From contig JAKASR010000011.1 of the NCBI GenBank assembly GCA_021818955.1, positions 35,768-99,767 of the forward strand: 64,000 nucleotides of DNA. Reading direction: 5' to 3'. This DNA comes from Acidobacteriota bacterium (GTDB lineage Bacteria; Acidobacteriota; Terriglobia; Terriglobales; SCQP01). Of this stretch, positions 51,747 to 59,476 are shown one piece after another. Numbering within the stretch: position 1 is the first letter of the stretch; every line of letters begins with the position of its first letter. Below the pieces are notes generated by a model that saw only the letters and a list, made by a program, of their open reading frames with translations, was not told where the DNA came from and did no database searches. Made by a program: the position numbers and the translations under genes.

Positions 51747-52091
51747 ACCTTAACTTTCAATTTGATCCTCCCGCTTTGACCTTCAGCTTTAGCCCTTTAT
51801 TTCAGGCTGATTGTTAACGCCTGGCCGCCCGGCGCCAGGCTTGCGGCTGCGATTGCAATTTGCCCTCGCATGCGAGTCACTCGCCTGAAATACCCGCCCG
51901 GTAAGCGCCGCAGCCGCGTTTTATGCGGCCCCGGTCATTGATTATTTATGCAATACCCCTGCAGCCGGTGCCGGGGCGTTTGTCAAGAGTCAGGAAGACG
52001 ATTAGTTTTTTTCCCATATTTTCGCGCATTTTCGCTTGCATCTCGGTTACAATGACCATGCTTTTGGTTTTAACCCTGTTAAGGAGGGTGC
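51747..52091. other. Intergenic stretch before the HU gene
   Basis: No gene is seen. A stem-loop (GCCTGGC at 51819-51825 with GCCAGGC at 51834-51840) follows the GH57 gene without a T-run. TACAAT near 52055 is a possible -10 box for the HU gene, with no convincing -35 box. Confidence 0.35.
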
Positions 52092-52385
52092 ATGGCAGGA
52101 GCATTAACGAAAAGTCAAATCGTTGGTAATCTCGCGGAAGCGAATGGCATTGCGAAAAAGCAATCAGCCCAGTATCTGGAAACCCTGGCGGCCCTGGCCA
52201 TCAAGGAAACCAAGCGGTCCGGCGTGTTCACACTGCCTGGATTGGGCAAGCTGGTCAAGCAGCAGCGCAAAGCCCGTCTGGGACGTAATCCGCAAACTGG
52301 CGAAACCATTAAAATCGCGGCCAAGACCGTGGTTAAATTCCGCGTCGCTAAGGCCGTGAAAGACGCCATCGCTCCGAAGAAGTAA
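52092..52385 (+). CDS. HU-family DNA-binding protein
   Basis: 97 residues. It has the HU/IHF fold with LTKSQIVGNLAEANGI at the N-terminus and FTLPGLGKLVKQQRKARLG in the centre. RNPQTGETIKIAAKTVVKFR forms the DNA-binding arm (GRNPxTGE). It would be a nucleoid protein that bends DNA. The ribosome site AAGGAGG is optimal. A strong terminator follows at 52441, so the gene is transcribed alone. The extra basic C-terminus (DAIAPKK) is common. Confidence 0.95.
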   Translation: MAGALTKSQIVGNLAEANGIAKKQSAQYLETLAALAIKETKRSGVFTLPGLGKLVKQQRKARLGRNPQTGETIKIAAKTVVKFRVAKAVKDAIAPKK

Positions 52386-52440
52386 TTTCCCCGGCTTTGG
52401 CCGGGCAATTGCCTTTTTCGAGTTCCACTTGTTTCTATGA

Positions 52441-52489
52441 GCGGATCGTGCCGGGCGGTTGCTCCGCCCGTTGCGATCCGCTTTTTTTT
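52441..52489 (+). terminator. Strong Rho-independent terminator of the HU gene
   Basis: GCGGATCG pairs with CGATCCGC; an inner stem GGGCGG/CCGCCC closes the hairpin, and eight T follow. It lies 56 nt after the HU stop. Confidence 0.9.
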
Positions 52490-52592
52490 CGTCCTGCAGC
52501 TTAGCGGCCGGGTCGGGCGGCAGTTTCCGTCATTGGCAATTTCGCGGAAATTGCCTCAGCCTGCTTCACCGGTAGCAATCGCCAGCGTTTAG

Positions 52593-53903
52593 CTATTTCC
52601 GCGCCGCGGCCGCGCCCACGCCCGCCGGTTGCGCCAGCTGCAATGCCTTATCCAGCGCCTGCTCGAAATCGGCAAGCAGATCACGCCAGTCTTCTATGCC
52701 GATCGAGAGCCGCACCAGCGCGTCGGTGACGCCCGCGCTGCGAAACTCCTCTTCGCTGAAGCCGGAATGCGTGGTGGTCTTAGGATGGCAGGCCAGCGTT
52801 TCGACGCCGCCCAGCGAAACCGCGTTGCGGGCGATCTTCAAGCTGCGCAGAAACTCAAACGCCGCCGGCTTGCCGCCGGCCAGCTCCAGTGACAGCATTG
52901 CGCCCGGGTAATCGCATTGCTTCGTGTAAATCTGCCGCTGCTGCTCGTCGCTAAAAAGCGTCGGATAGTGCACCCGCTCGACCGCGGCATGCTGCGTCAG
53001 GCGCTCGGCGATGTGCTGCGCGTTTTTGCTTGCCCGGTTCATGCGCAGCGCCACCGTGGGCAGCCGGCCATCCAGTATCCAGCATTCGTCCGGCTGCAGG
53101 ATGTTGCCGAACAATCCGCGCTTGGAGCGGATCGGCTGCATGTTCGCTTCCTCCGCCGCCATCACCGCTCCGCCAATCATGTCGCTGAAGCCGGAAAGAT
53201 ACTTGGTCGCCGAATACAGGCAGAAATCCGCCCCGATTTTCAGGGGATGCTGAAAGGCTGGCCCCATCAGCGTGTTGTCCACCATCACCATCGGGCGCGG
53301 CCGGCGCGCATGCGCCGCTTCCGCCGCATGCCGGATGTCGGTCATCAGGATGGTGGGGTTGGCCGGCGTTTCCAGCAGCACAATCGCCAGCTCCGGCGTC
53401 GATTCAATCGCGCGCGCAATCGCCTCGGTTTGCCCCGCCGGGCAGGGCACCCCGCGAATGCCCAGCGGCTGCAAAAAATCCTGAATCAGATGCTGCGTGC
53501 CGCCATAGATCGGCACCGTGTACACGATCGCCTGCCCGGGCTTGGCGTAAACCATCAGCGCGGTCATGATCGCCGCCATGCCGGAATTGAACACCAGCGC
53601 CGCGGTCGATCCCTGCTCCAGCGGCACCAGTTGATCTTCCAGTATCTCCGCGTTCGGATGATTGAATCGCGAATAGATCAGGTCGGGGTATTCGCCCGCA
53701 TTCGGCTGGGCCCGCCCCGATACCAGGTCGAAGGCGCGCTCGGCCGCCTCGGGGCTGGAAAAAACATACGTCGAACTGCGAAACACCGCCGGCCGCGCCG
53801 ACCCCAGCGACAGCTTCGGATCGAACCCGCGCGTCAGAATCTCCGTCAGCGAACGCAATCCCTCGTGCCCCCGCCTGTCATCATGGCCGCCGGTTTCGCT
53901 CAT
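52593..53903 (-). CDS. Cystathionine gamma-synthase/methionine gamma-lyase family PLP enzyme
   Basis: 436 residues. Family motifs include IYSRFNHPNAEILEDQLVPLE, the FNSGMAAI turn, LETPANPT and VMVDNTLMGP. YSATKYLSG holds the PLP lysine, and SLGGVETLACHP occurs near the C-terminus. Such enzymes cleave or form C-S bonds in Cys/Met metabolism in the cytoplasm. The specific reaction (gamma-synthase, gamma-lyase or methionine gamma-lyase) cannot be told from sequence by eye. The neighbouring transporter and aminotransferase genes suggest amino-acid use as a shared theme. The gene has its own start, 147 nt after the next gene's stop. Confidence 0.9.
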   Translation of the reverse strand: MSETGGHDDRRGHEGLRSLTEILTRGFDPKLSLGSARPAVFRSSTYVFSSPEAAERAFDLVSGRAQPNAGEYPDLIYSRFNHPNAEILEDQLVPLEQGSTAALVFNSGMAAIMTALMVYAKPGQAIVYTVPIYGGTQHLIQDFLQPLGIRGVPCPAGQTEAIARAIESTPELAIVLLETPANPTILMTDIRHAAEAAHARRPRPMVMVDNTLMGPAFQHPLKIGADFCLYSATKYLSGFSDMIGGAVMAAEEANMQPIRSKRGLFGNILQPDECWILDGRLPTVALRMNRASKNAQHIAERLTQHAAVERVHYPTLFSDEQQRQIYTKQCDYPGAMLSLELAGGKPAAFEFLRSLKIARNAVSLGGVETLACHPKTTTHSGFSEEEFRSAGVTDALVRLSIGIEDWRDLLADFEQALDKALQLAQPAGVGAAAARK

Positions 53904-54050
53904 GGGTCCCCCTCCTGTTGGTAGTCTAGCGCCGCCTTGGACGAACGGCTACGCAGCCGAGTGGATTCTTGCCAAGAGCGCGGCCGGTTGAGATGGAAAA
54001 GAAGTCGAGCGTGGCAATGTCGGGAAGAATCTTGCTTGCGCCGCTTCGCT

Positions 54051-55226
54051 TTAGCCTTCAGCTTTATGCCGCGAGCTTTTCTCCAGCGCCTTTCCCAGCC
54101 TTTCCAGCCCCGCTTCCAGCTCCGTCGTCTCGCCGCCAATCCCCAGCCGGAAATGCGCCGGCGCGCCAAAATACGCTCCCGGGCCAAGCGAAACTTCGTA
54201 CTCCGAACGCAAGCGTTCGAGCCAGGGACCGGCATCGGCCGCGCCCCGCAGCCGGGGAAACACGATCGTGCCCATCGGCGGACGAAGCGTTTCCAATTCC
54301 GGGTGCGCGTCGAGAAAGCGGTCGAGCAGCCGCCGGTTGCGCTCCAGCAGCGCGCGCGAATCTGCGGCAATCGCCTCCAGGTGCTCCAGCGCCACCACGC
54401 TCAACTGTTCGCCGACATGCACCGCGGTGGCGGCAAACAGGTCGTCGAGCCGCCACATGCGCCGCGCCATCTCCGCCGGCGCCACAATCCAGCCGCAGCG
54501 CAATCCGCCCAGGCCATACGCCTTGGTCAGGCTGCTGGTAACGATGAAGTTGTCGCCCAAGGTGAACGCGGAAGGCTGCCGCCGGTCAAAATCCATTTCC
54601 AGGTAGACTTCGTCCACCAGCACGTACGTCCCCTGCCGCCGCGCCCGCCGTCCAATCTCCCGCAAGGCTTCCGGCTCGGCCAGCGCGCCGCTGGGGTTGT
54701 GCAGGTTGGTGATCACGATCAGCCGTGTCGCCGGCGACATCGCCTGCGCGATGCGGTCCGGATCGAGGCGATAGCCTTCTTCGTGCCGGCGCTCGAAATG
54801 GCGTATGCGCGCGCCCAGAAAACGCGCCGTGCTTTCCATCAGCTCGTACGCGGGCGCTTCGATTAGCGCCTCGTCGCCGGGTTCGAGCAGGGCCGCAAAG
54901 GCCAGGTGGTTGGCGAGCGAGCAGCCGGTCGAGGCGACGATATTTTCTTCCTTCACGCCCGCCTTGCGCGCCAGCGCCGCCTGCAGCGGAACATAACCGT
55001 AGTCGCCGGCGCTGTTCAGCGCCAGCTCTTCCAGCCGCGGGCCGCCGCCGGCCAGCTCCAGCAGCCGCTTCATCGTCAGCGGGCGCACCCCGCTTGAGGC
55101 CAGCGTGTAGCGGGCGCGTATGCGCAGCTTGGCAAACTGCATATACGGCGAAAATAGCTCCGCGCGGCGCGCTCCCGCCGCCGCCGTACTTACCGCTTCC
55201 GGGATAATCGTGCTTTGCGTTTCCAT
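54051..55226 (-). CDS. Class I/II pyridoxal-phosphate aminotransferase
   Basis: About 391 residues. ENIVASTGCSLANHLAFAAL, LIVITNLHNPSGALAE, VLVDEVYLEMDF and SSLTKAYGLGGLRCGW (PLP lysine in SLTK) are standard aminotransferase I/II blocks, and FRLGIGGE provides the carboxylate-binding Arg. The first 30 residues are variable. The frame is open far upstream (to 56117) but this is antisense-free readthrough of the transporter gene in another frame. The ATG at 55226 overlaps the transporter by 37 nt and begins the conserved fold. Substrate unknown; probably works on an amino acid taken up by that transporter. Confidence 0.88.
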   Translation of the reverse strand: METQSTIIPEAVSTAAAGARRAELFSPYMQFAKLRIRARYTLASSGVRPLTMKRLLELAGGGPRLEELALNSAGDYGYVPLQAALARKAGVKEENIVASTGCSLANHLAFAALLEPGDEALIEAPAYELMESTARFLGARIRHFERRHEEGYRLDPDRIAQAMSPATRLIVITNLHNPSGALAEPEALREIGRRARRQGTYVLVDEVYLEMDFDRRQPSAFTLGDNFIVTSSLTKAYGLGGLRCGWIVAPAEMARRMWRLDDLFAATAVHVGEQLSVVALEHLEAIAADSRALLERNRRLLDRFLDAHPELETLRPPMGTIVFPRLRGAADAGPWLERLRSEYEVSLGPGAYFGAPAHFRLGIGGETTELEAGLERLGKALEKSSRHKAEG

Positions 55227-56605
55227 AAAAGATAAATGGGGATGCCCGCCAGGTCTATGGCCCAGCCCAGGGCGCTGTTGCGAGGATACCGCACCAGCGT
55301 CGCCAGCACCACGCTCCAGCAGGCGGCGATGAAGGCCAGCGTCGTCCAGGGATGCCCCGGCATCCGGGCGCTGATGATCTCGTTCAGCCGTTTTCCCTCG
55401 CGCCGCAGCCGCCGCCGCAGTATAAATATACTGGCTGCGGTCAGGCCGAAAAAGACGAAATCGGTCGCCACCACATAATTCAAAATCTGGGCGTAATGGC
55501 CGCTCGCCGCAATCACAATCGCCCAGGCGCCCTGCAGCAGGATGGCGGCCATCGGCGCGCGCGTGCGCCGGTTCACGCCCGCCAGGGCGCGGAAAAACAA
55601 GCCATCCGAGGCCATCGCGAAATAAACGCGCGGCGCGGTGAGCATCGATTGGCTCAGAAAGCCCAGCGCGGAAAGCGCGATGCCGGCGGCAATCCAAACT
55701 TCCCCCGTTCGGCCCAGCGCCCGCCGCATCACCGCCGCCGCCGGCGCGGGCGCGTGCGCCAGGCCCGCCGGCCCCAGCGCGCGTAGCGTCACCGCATTCA
55801 CCGCCAGATAAACCGCCACCACCCCCAGCACGCCCAGCACCAGCCCGCGCGGCAGGTCGCGGCGCGGCTCCCGCATCTCCCCCGCCAGAAACGTCGCCGT
55901 CTGCCAGCCGCCATAGGCGAACAGCACCGCCGTCATCGCCGCCCCGAAATCCAGCCAGCTTGCCCCCGGCCCTGCCGCTGCGTACGCCTGCGCCGCCGCG
56001 GTTGTGCCGGCCGCCGGCAGCAGCCACGCCCCCGCCGCCACCAGCCCGGCAATTGCCGCCAGCTTCAGCAGCATCAGCGCGCTTTGCACGTTGCTGCCGC
56101 CGCGCACCCCCAAACAATTGATCGCCGTCAGCCCCGCCAGCGCCAGCGCCGCCAGTTCGCCCGCGGACGGGCCGCCGCCGGCCAGCACGCGGACATAATG
56201 CCCAAACGTCACCGCCACCGCCGCCATCCCGCCCGTCTGAATCACCAGCAGCAGCGCCCAGCCATAGACAAACGCCACTGCCGGATGAAACGCCTCGCGC
56301 AGGTAAGCGTACTGGCCGCCCACCGTGGGCAAATGCTGCGCCAACTCGGCATAGGCGAAAGCGCCCAGCAACGCCACCACGCCTCCCGCCGCCCAGGCGC
56401 CCAGAATCAAGGCCGGCGTGTGGACCCGCTGCGCCACGACGTAGGGGTTGATAAAAATGCCCGCGCCAATGATGCCGCCCATCACCAGCATCACCGCGTC
56501 GAATAGTCCTAGCCGCCGCGCCAGCGCGGGCGCCGCCGGCGCCGCCGCTTTCATGCCCGTTTCGGCCATCGCGCCATCATCGCTTATGCGCGCCGCGCCG
56601 TCCAT
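55190..56605 (-). CDS. APC-family amino-acid permease (LAT-like)
   Basis: 471 residues with 12 predicted transmembrane helices. The APC signature is in the first helix, GLFDAVMLVMGGIIGAGIFI, and AYAELAQHLPTVGGQYAYL follows. The central FAYGGWQTATFLAGEMREP fits the amino-acid/polyamine transporters. The C-terminus is Lys/Arg-rich. It imports amino acids by proton or exchange coupling; the substrate is not readable. It overlaps the aminotransferase gene, with which it forms an operon. High GC and Ala bias of the region are like its neighbours. Confidence 0.9.
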   Translation of the reverse strand: MDGAARISDDGAMAETGMKAAAPAAPALARRLGLFDAVMLVMGGIIGAGIFINPYVVAQRVHTPALILGAWAAGGVVALLGAFAYAELAQHLPTVGGQYAYLREAFHPAVAFVYGWALLLVIQTGGMAAVAVTFGHYVRVLAGGGPSAGELAALALAGLTAINCLGVRGGSNVQSALMLLKLAAIAGLVAAGAWLLPAAGTTAAAQAYAAAGPGASWLDFGAAMTAVLFAYGGWQTATFLAGEMREPRRDLPRGLVLGVLGVVAVYLAVNAVTLRALGPAGLAHAPAPAAAVMRRALGRTGEVWIAAGIALSALGFLSQSMLTAPRVYFAMASDGLFFRALAGVNRRTRAPMAAILLQGAWAIVIAASGHYAQILNYVVATDFVFFGLTAASIFILRRRLRREGKRLNEIISARMPGHPWTTLAFIAACWSVVLATLVRYPRNSALGWAIDLAGIPIYLLWKRKARLSRKR

Positions 56606-56683
56606 CTGCTTGTCAGAAGCCGCCGGGAATGCTATAAAAAGTAGGACACGCCGCCGGCCGGCGTTCCTTGACGGCCCGCCTGA

Positions 56684-56758
<75 letters not shown>

Positions 56759-56875
56759 TTTCTTGATTCCCTGGCGGCGCCATCCCCGCCGCCGTCGGTT
56801 CCGGCTTCAGAAAATAATTCGCGCACCCGCCTTCAGTTTCGGGCGATTCCCTGCCCTCGGGCGGCTGAGCTCGTC

Positions 56876-58276
56876 CTAGCTCGCTTGAGCTGGCCCATGT
56901 CCCAGCCGGCGAAAGCTCTCTTCGATTTCTTCCAGGCTGCGCCCTTTGGTTTCCGGCACCAGCCAGATGCAGAAGAGGATGGCCAGCAGGCTGAGGATCG
57001 CGAAAAGCCAGAAGGTATGCACCGTGCCCAGATGGTCGAGCAGCGAGAGAAACGACACCGTCACCACCCAATTGGCAAACCAGTTGGCGAAAGTGGCCAG
57101 CGACATGGCCGAACCGCGGATTTTGGTGGGATAAATTTCCGACAGCATCAGCCACACCACCGGCCCCAAACTGATGGCGAAAAACACGATATAGAGCAGC
57201 ACCCCGGCAAACACCGCCAGCCCGTGCTGGTTTTGCGAGAAGGCATAGCCGACATAACCCAGCATGGCGGCTTGTCCGGCGCAGCCGATAATCAGCAGGG
57301 GCTTGCGGCCCAGGCGGTCGATTAAAAAAATCGAAAGGATCGTGGCCAGCACGTTGACCGTCCCGATGCCGACCGTGCCCAGAATGGCCACCCGAGCGGA
57401 GGAAAATCCCGCATCGCGCAAAATTGTCGGCGCGTAATAAATGATGGTGTTGATGCCGGTAATTTGCTGGAAGACCGCCAGTCCCACGCCGATCCAGACG
57501 GCGATGCGGAAGCCGGAGCTGAACAGTTCCCGGAACTTGCCGGTTTCCTCGCGCAGCACCCGTTCCACGTCGGCCATCTCCTGCTCGGCCTCGCTCTCGC
57601 GGCCCAGGCGCTTGAAATTTTCGAAGGCTTCCTCGCGCCGCCCTTTTTTGGCCAGCCAGCGCGGGCTTTCGGGCAGAAAGATCATGCCCACCACCAGCAC
57701 GATGGCCGGAATCACGGCGCTGATGAACATCATGCGCCAGTCGCGTTGCCCGGCCAGGGCGTAATCCACCCCATACGCCACTACAATCCCGACGGTAATG
57801 GCCAGTTGGTTGAGCGAAACCAGCGCGCCGCGGATGCGCGCCGGCGACATTTCCGCAATATACAGCGGCGTCAGCATGGACGCGATGCCGATGCAGCCGC
57901 CCACAAAAAAACGCGCCGTCACGAAGGTGCCCAGCCCGGTCGCCAGTCCGGTCCAGAGCGAAAACACGCCGAAACAGACGCCGGTGACCAGCAGCACCGA
58001 CCGCCGGCCCAGCTTGTCGGTCAGCCAGCCTCCCAGCGCGGCGCCGGTCATCGCTCCCAGCAGCACCACCCCCACCGCCATCTCCAGTTGCGCATTCGAT
58101 AGCTGGAAGGTGGATTTAAAAAATAGCTGCGCCCCCGAAATCACGGCGGTATCGTAGCCGAACAACAGCCCGCCCAGCGCCGCCGTCGCGGCGGTCAATA
58201 GCACCATGGCCTTGGGCGAGAGTCCGGAGCGCGGGCGGGAAAGTGTGGGGCTCGGCATGCGAATTCCTGGAAGCAT
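56876..58276 (-). CDS. MFS sugar:proton symporter (sugar porter family)
   Basis: 466 residues with 12 transmembrane helices. Sugar-porter signatures are complete: GGLLFGYDTAVISGA in helix 1, the DKLGRRSVLL loop, RFFVGGCIGIASMLTPLYIAEM given here in outline, PESPRWLAKKGRREEA, QQITGINTIIYYAP and a C-terminal VPETKGRSLEEIE. It resembles XylE/GalP-type symporters of monosaccharides. It is divergent from the GH16 gene, so the two may share a carbohydrate-use theme. The precise sugar is not known. Confidence 0.95.
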   Translation of the reverse strand: MLPGIRMPSPTLSRPRSGLSPKAMVLLTAATAALGGLLFGYDTAVISGAQLFFKSTFQLSNAQLEMAVGVVLLGAMTGAALGGWLTDKLGRRSVLLVTGVCFGVFSLWTGLATGLGTFVTARFFVGGCIGIASMLTPLYIAEMSPARIRGALVSLNQLAITVGIVVAYGVDYALAGQRDWRMMFISAVIPAIVLVVGMIFLPESPRWLAKKGRREEAFENFKRLGRESEAEQEMADVERVLREETGKFRELFSSGFRIAVWIGVGLAVFQQITGINTIIYYAPTILRDAGFSSARVAILGTVGIGTVNVLATILSIFLIDRLGRKPLLIIGCAGQAAMLGYVGYAFSQNQHGLAVFAGVLLYIVFFAISLGPVVWLMLSEIYPTKIRGSAMSLATFANWFANWVVTVSFLSLLDHLGTVHTFWLFAILSLLAILFCIWLVPETKGRSLEEIEESFRRLGHGPAQAS

Positions 58277-58377
58277 CGCGGCGTGGCGCCAATGCGCTGC
58301 TATTGGAGCATACTTTGAGCGGGAAGGAAAGCCGCGTCCCGCCCAGACAGGGGCGCATGTGAAAAGGAGGGCTTTCG

Positions 58378-59256
58378 ATGATCACCCGTCGCGTCGCGCT
58401 CCAGCGCATGCTGGCCGTTGCCGCCGCCGCCGGCCTGCGGCCGGCTGCCGCGGCATCGAACCTGCCCGCCGAGGTCGGGCCGGAAGGCTATCGCCTGCCG
58501 GCCGGTTATCGTTTGGCCTGGCGCGATGAGTTCAATTCCGCCGGCCGCCCCGATCCCCGCAACTGGGGCTACGAGCACGGCTTTGTGCGGAATGAGGAAT
58601 TCCAGTGGTATCAACCCCAAAATGCGTTTTGCGCGGGGGGAAAGTTGATCATCGAATCGCGGCGTGAAACCGTTCCGAACCCGAACTATCGTCCCGGCAG
58701 CCAGGACTGGCGTTTCAGCCGCCGGCATGCCCAATACACCTCCGCCAGCCTCACTACCCGCGGGCTGCATCACTGGCGATACGGCTATTTTGTAATGCGC
58801 GGGCGCATTGACCCGCGGCCGGGCATCTGGCCGGCCTGGTGGACGCTGGGCATCTCCCTGCCTTGGCCCGCCTGCGGCGAGATCGACATCATGGAATACT
58901 ATGCCGGCCACGTGAATGCCAATGTCGCCTGGCAAAAAGCCGGCGGCGCGGCGGATTGGGTGACCACCTTCAAGCCCATCGCGGATTTTCACGATCCGCA
59001 TTGGCCCCGCGCCTTTCACCTCTGGGCGATGGAATGGACTCCGGCTTTCATCCATCTTTATCTCGATGGCGCGCTCATGACCGCGGTGGATCTCAGCCGC
59101 ACCCTCGATCCGCGCTACAACGGCTTCAACCCTTTCCATCAGCCGGCCTTCATGCTCTTGAATCAGGCCATCGGCGGCCAAAGCGGCGGCAACCCGGCGC
59201 ATACGCGCTTTCCCTCCCGCTTTGAAGTCGATTACGTGCGCGTCTATCAGCGTTAG
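58378..59256 (+). CDS. Secreted GH16-family beta-glucanase-type hydrolase
   Basis: 292 residues. The N-terminus TRRVALQRMLAVAAAAGLRP looks like a Tat or Sec signal. The GH16 domain starts about residue 40 (LPAGYRLAWRDEF) and carries the catalytic motif EIDIME with Glu168, Asp170 and Glu173, and WPAWWTLGIS before it. Typical substrates are laminarin, lichenan, agar or carrageenan; LHHWRYGYFVMRGRID and the short loops suggest a laminarinase-like enzyme, which is inference. GGAGGG precedes the ATG. It is divergent from the sugar transporter. Confidence 0.92.
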   Translation: MITRRVALQRMLAVAAAAGLRPAAAASNLPAEVGPEGYRLPAGYRLAWRDEFNSAGRPDPRNWGYEHGFVRNEEFQWYQPQNAFCAGGKLIIESRRETVPNPNYRPGSQDWRFSRRHAQYTSASLTTRGLHHWRYGYFVMRGRIDPRPGIWPAWWTLGISLPWPACGEIDIMEYYAGHVNANVAWQKAGGAADWVTTFKPIADFHDPHWPRAFHLWAMEWTPAFIHLYLDGALMTAVDLSRTLDPRYNGFNPFHQPAFMLLNQAIGGQSGGNPAHTRFPSRFEVDYVRVYQR

Positions 59257-59320
59257 CGGCCGAACCCCCGGAAGCGCTCATCGCATTGATTCAGTCATGT
59301 TGGATTCCTGAATCACCGCT

Positions 59321-59470
59321 GCGGCGGAATCCGATGAACCCTTCCCTCGCCGGGAGTTTCTGCAAAAGGCTGCGGCCGCCGCGGTTGTGCCTTCCGCCTC
59401 GGCTGCGGCTCTTAACCCTTCCCTGGGGCGGGTGTCGGCGCCTAAAAATAATAGCGGCCGTTGCTCGATT
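59321..59470 (+). pseudogene. Possible relic of a Tat signal-peptide gene
   Basis: Between the GH16 gene and the sedolisin gene the plus strand reads EPFPRREFLQKAAAAAVVPS and continues ASAAALNP, a textbook twin-arginine signal peptide (RREFLQK, hydrophobic stretch, Ala-x-Ala). The frame has no ATG after the upstream TGA and runs antisense into the sedolisin gene, so no protein body follows. It looks like the beginning of a lost or truncated exported protein. Chance resemblance cannot be excluded. Confidence 0.4.
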
Positions 59471-59476
59471 GACCGC

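Noticed and set aside
55227..56117. Long upstream extension of the class I/II aminotransferase frame
   Set aside because: It is the out-of-frame reading of the amino-acid permease gene, with Gly/Arg-rich low-complexity translation.
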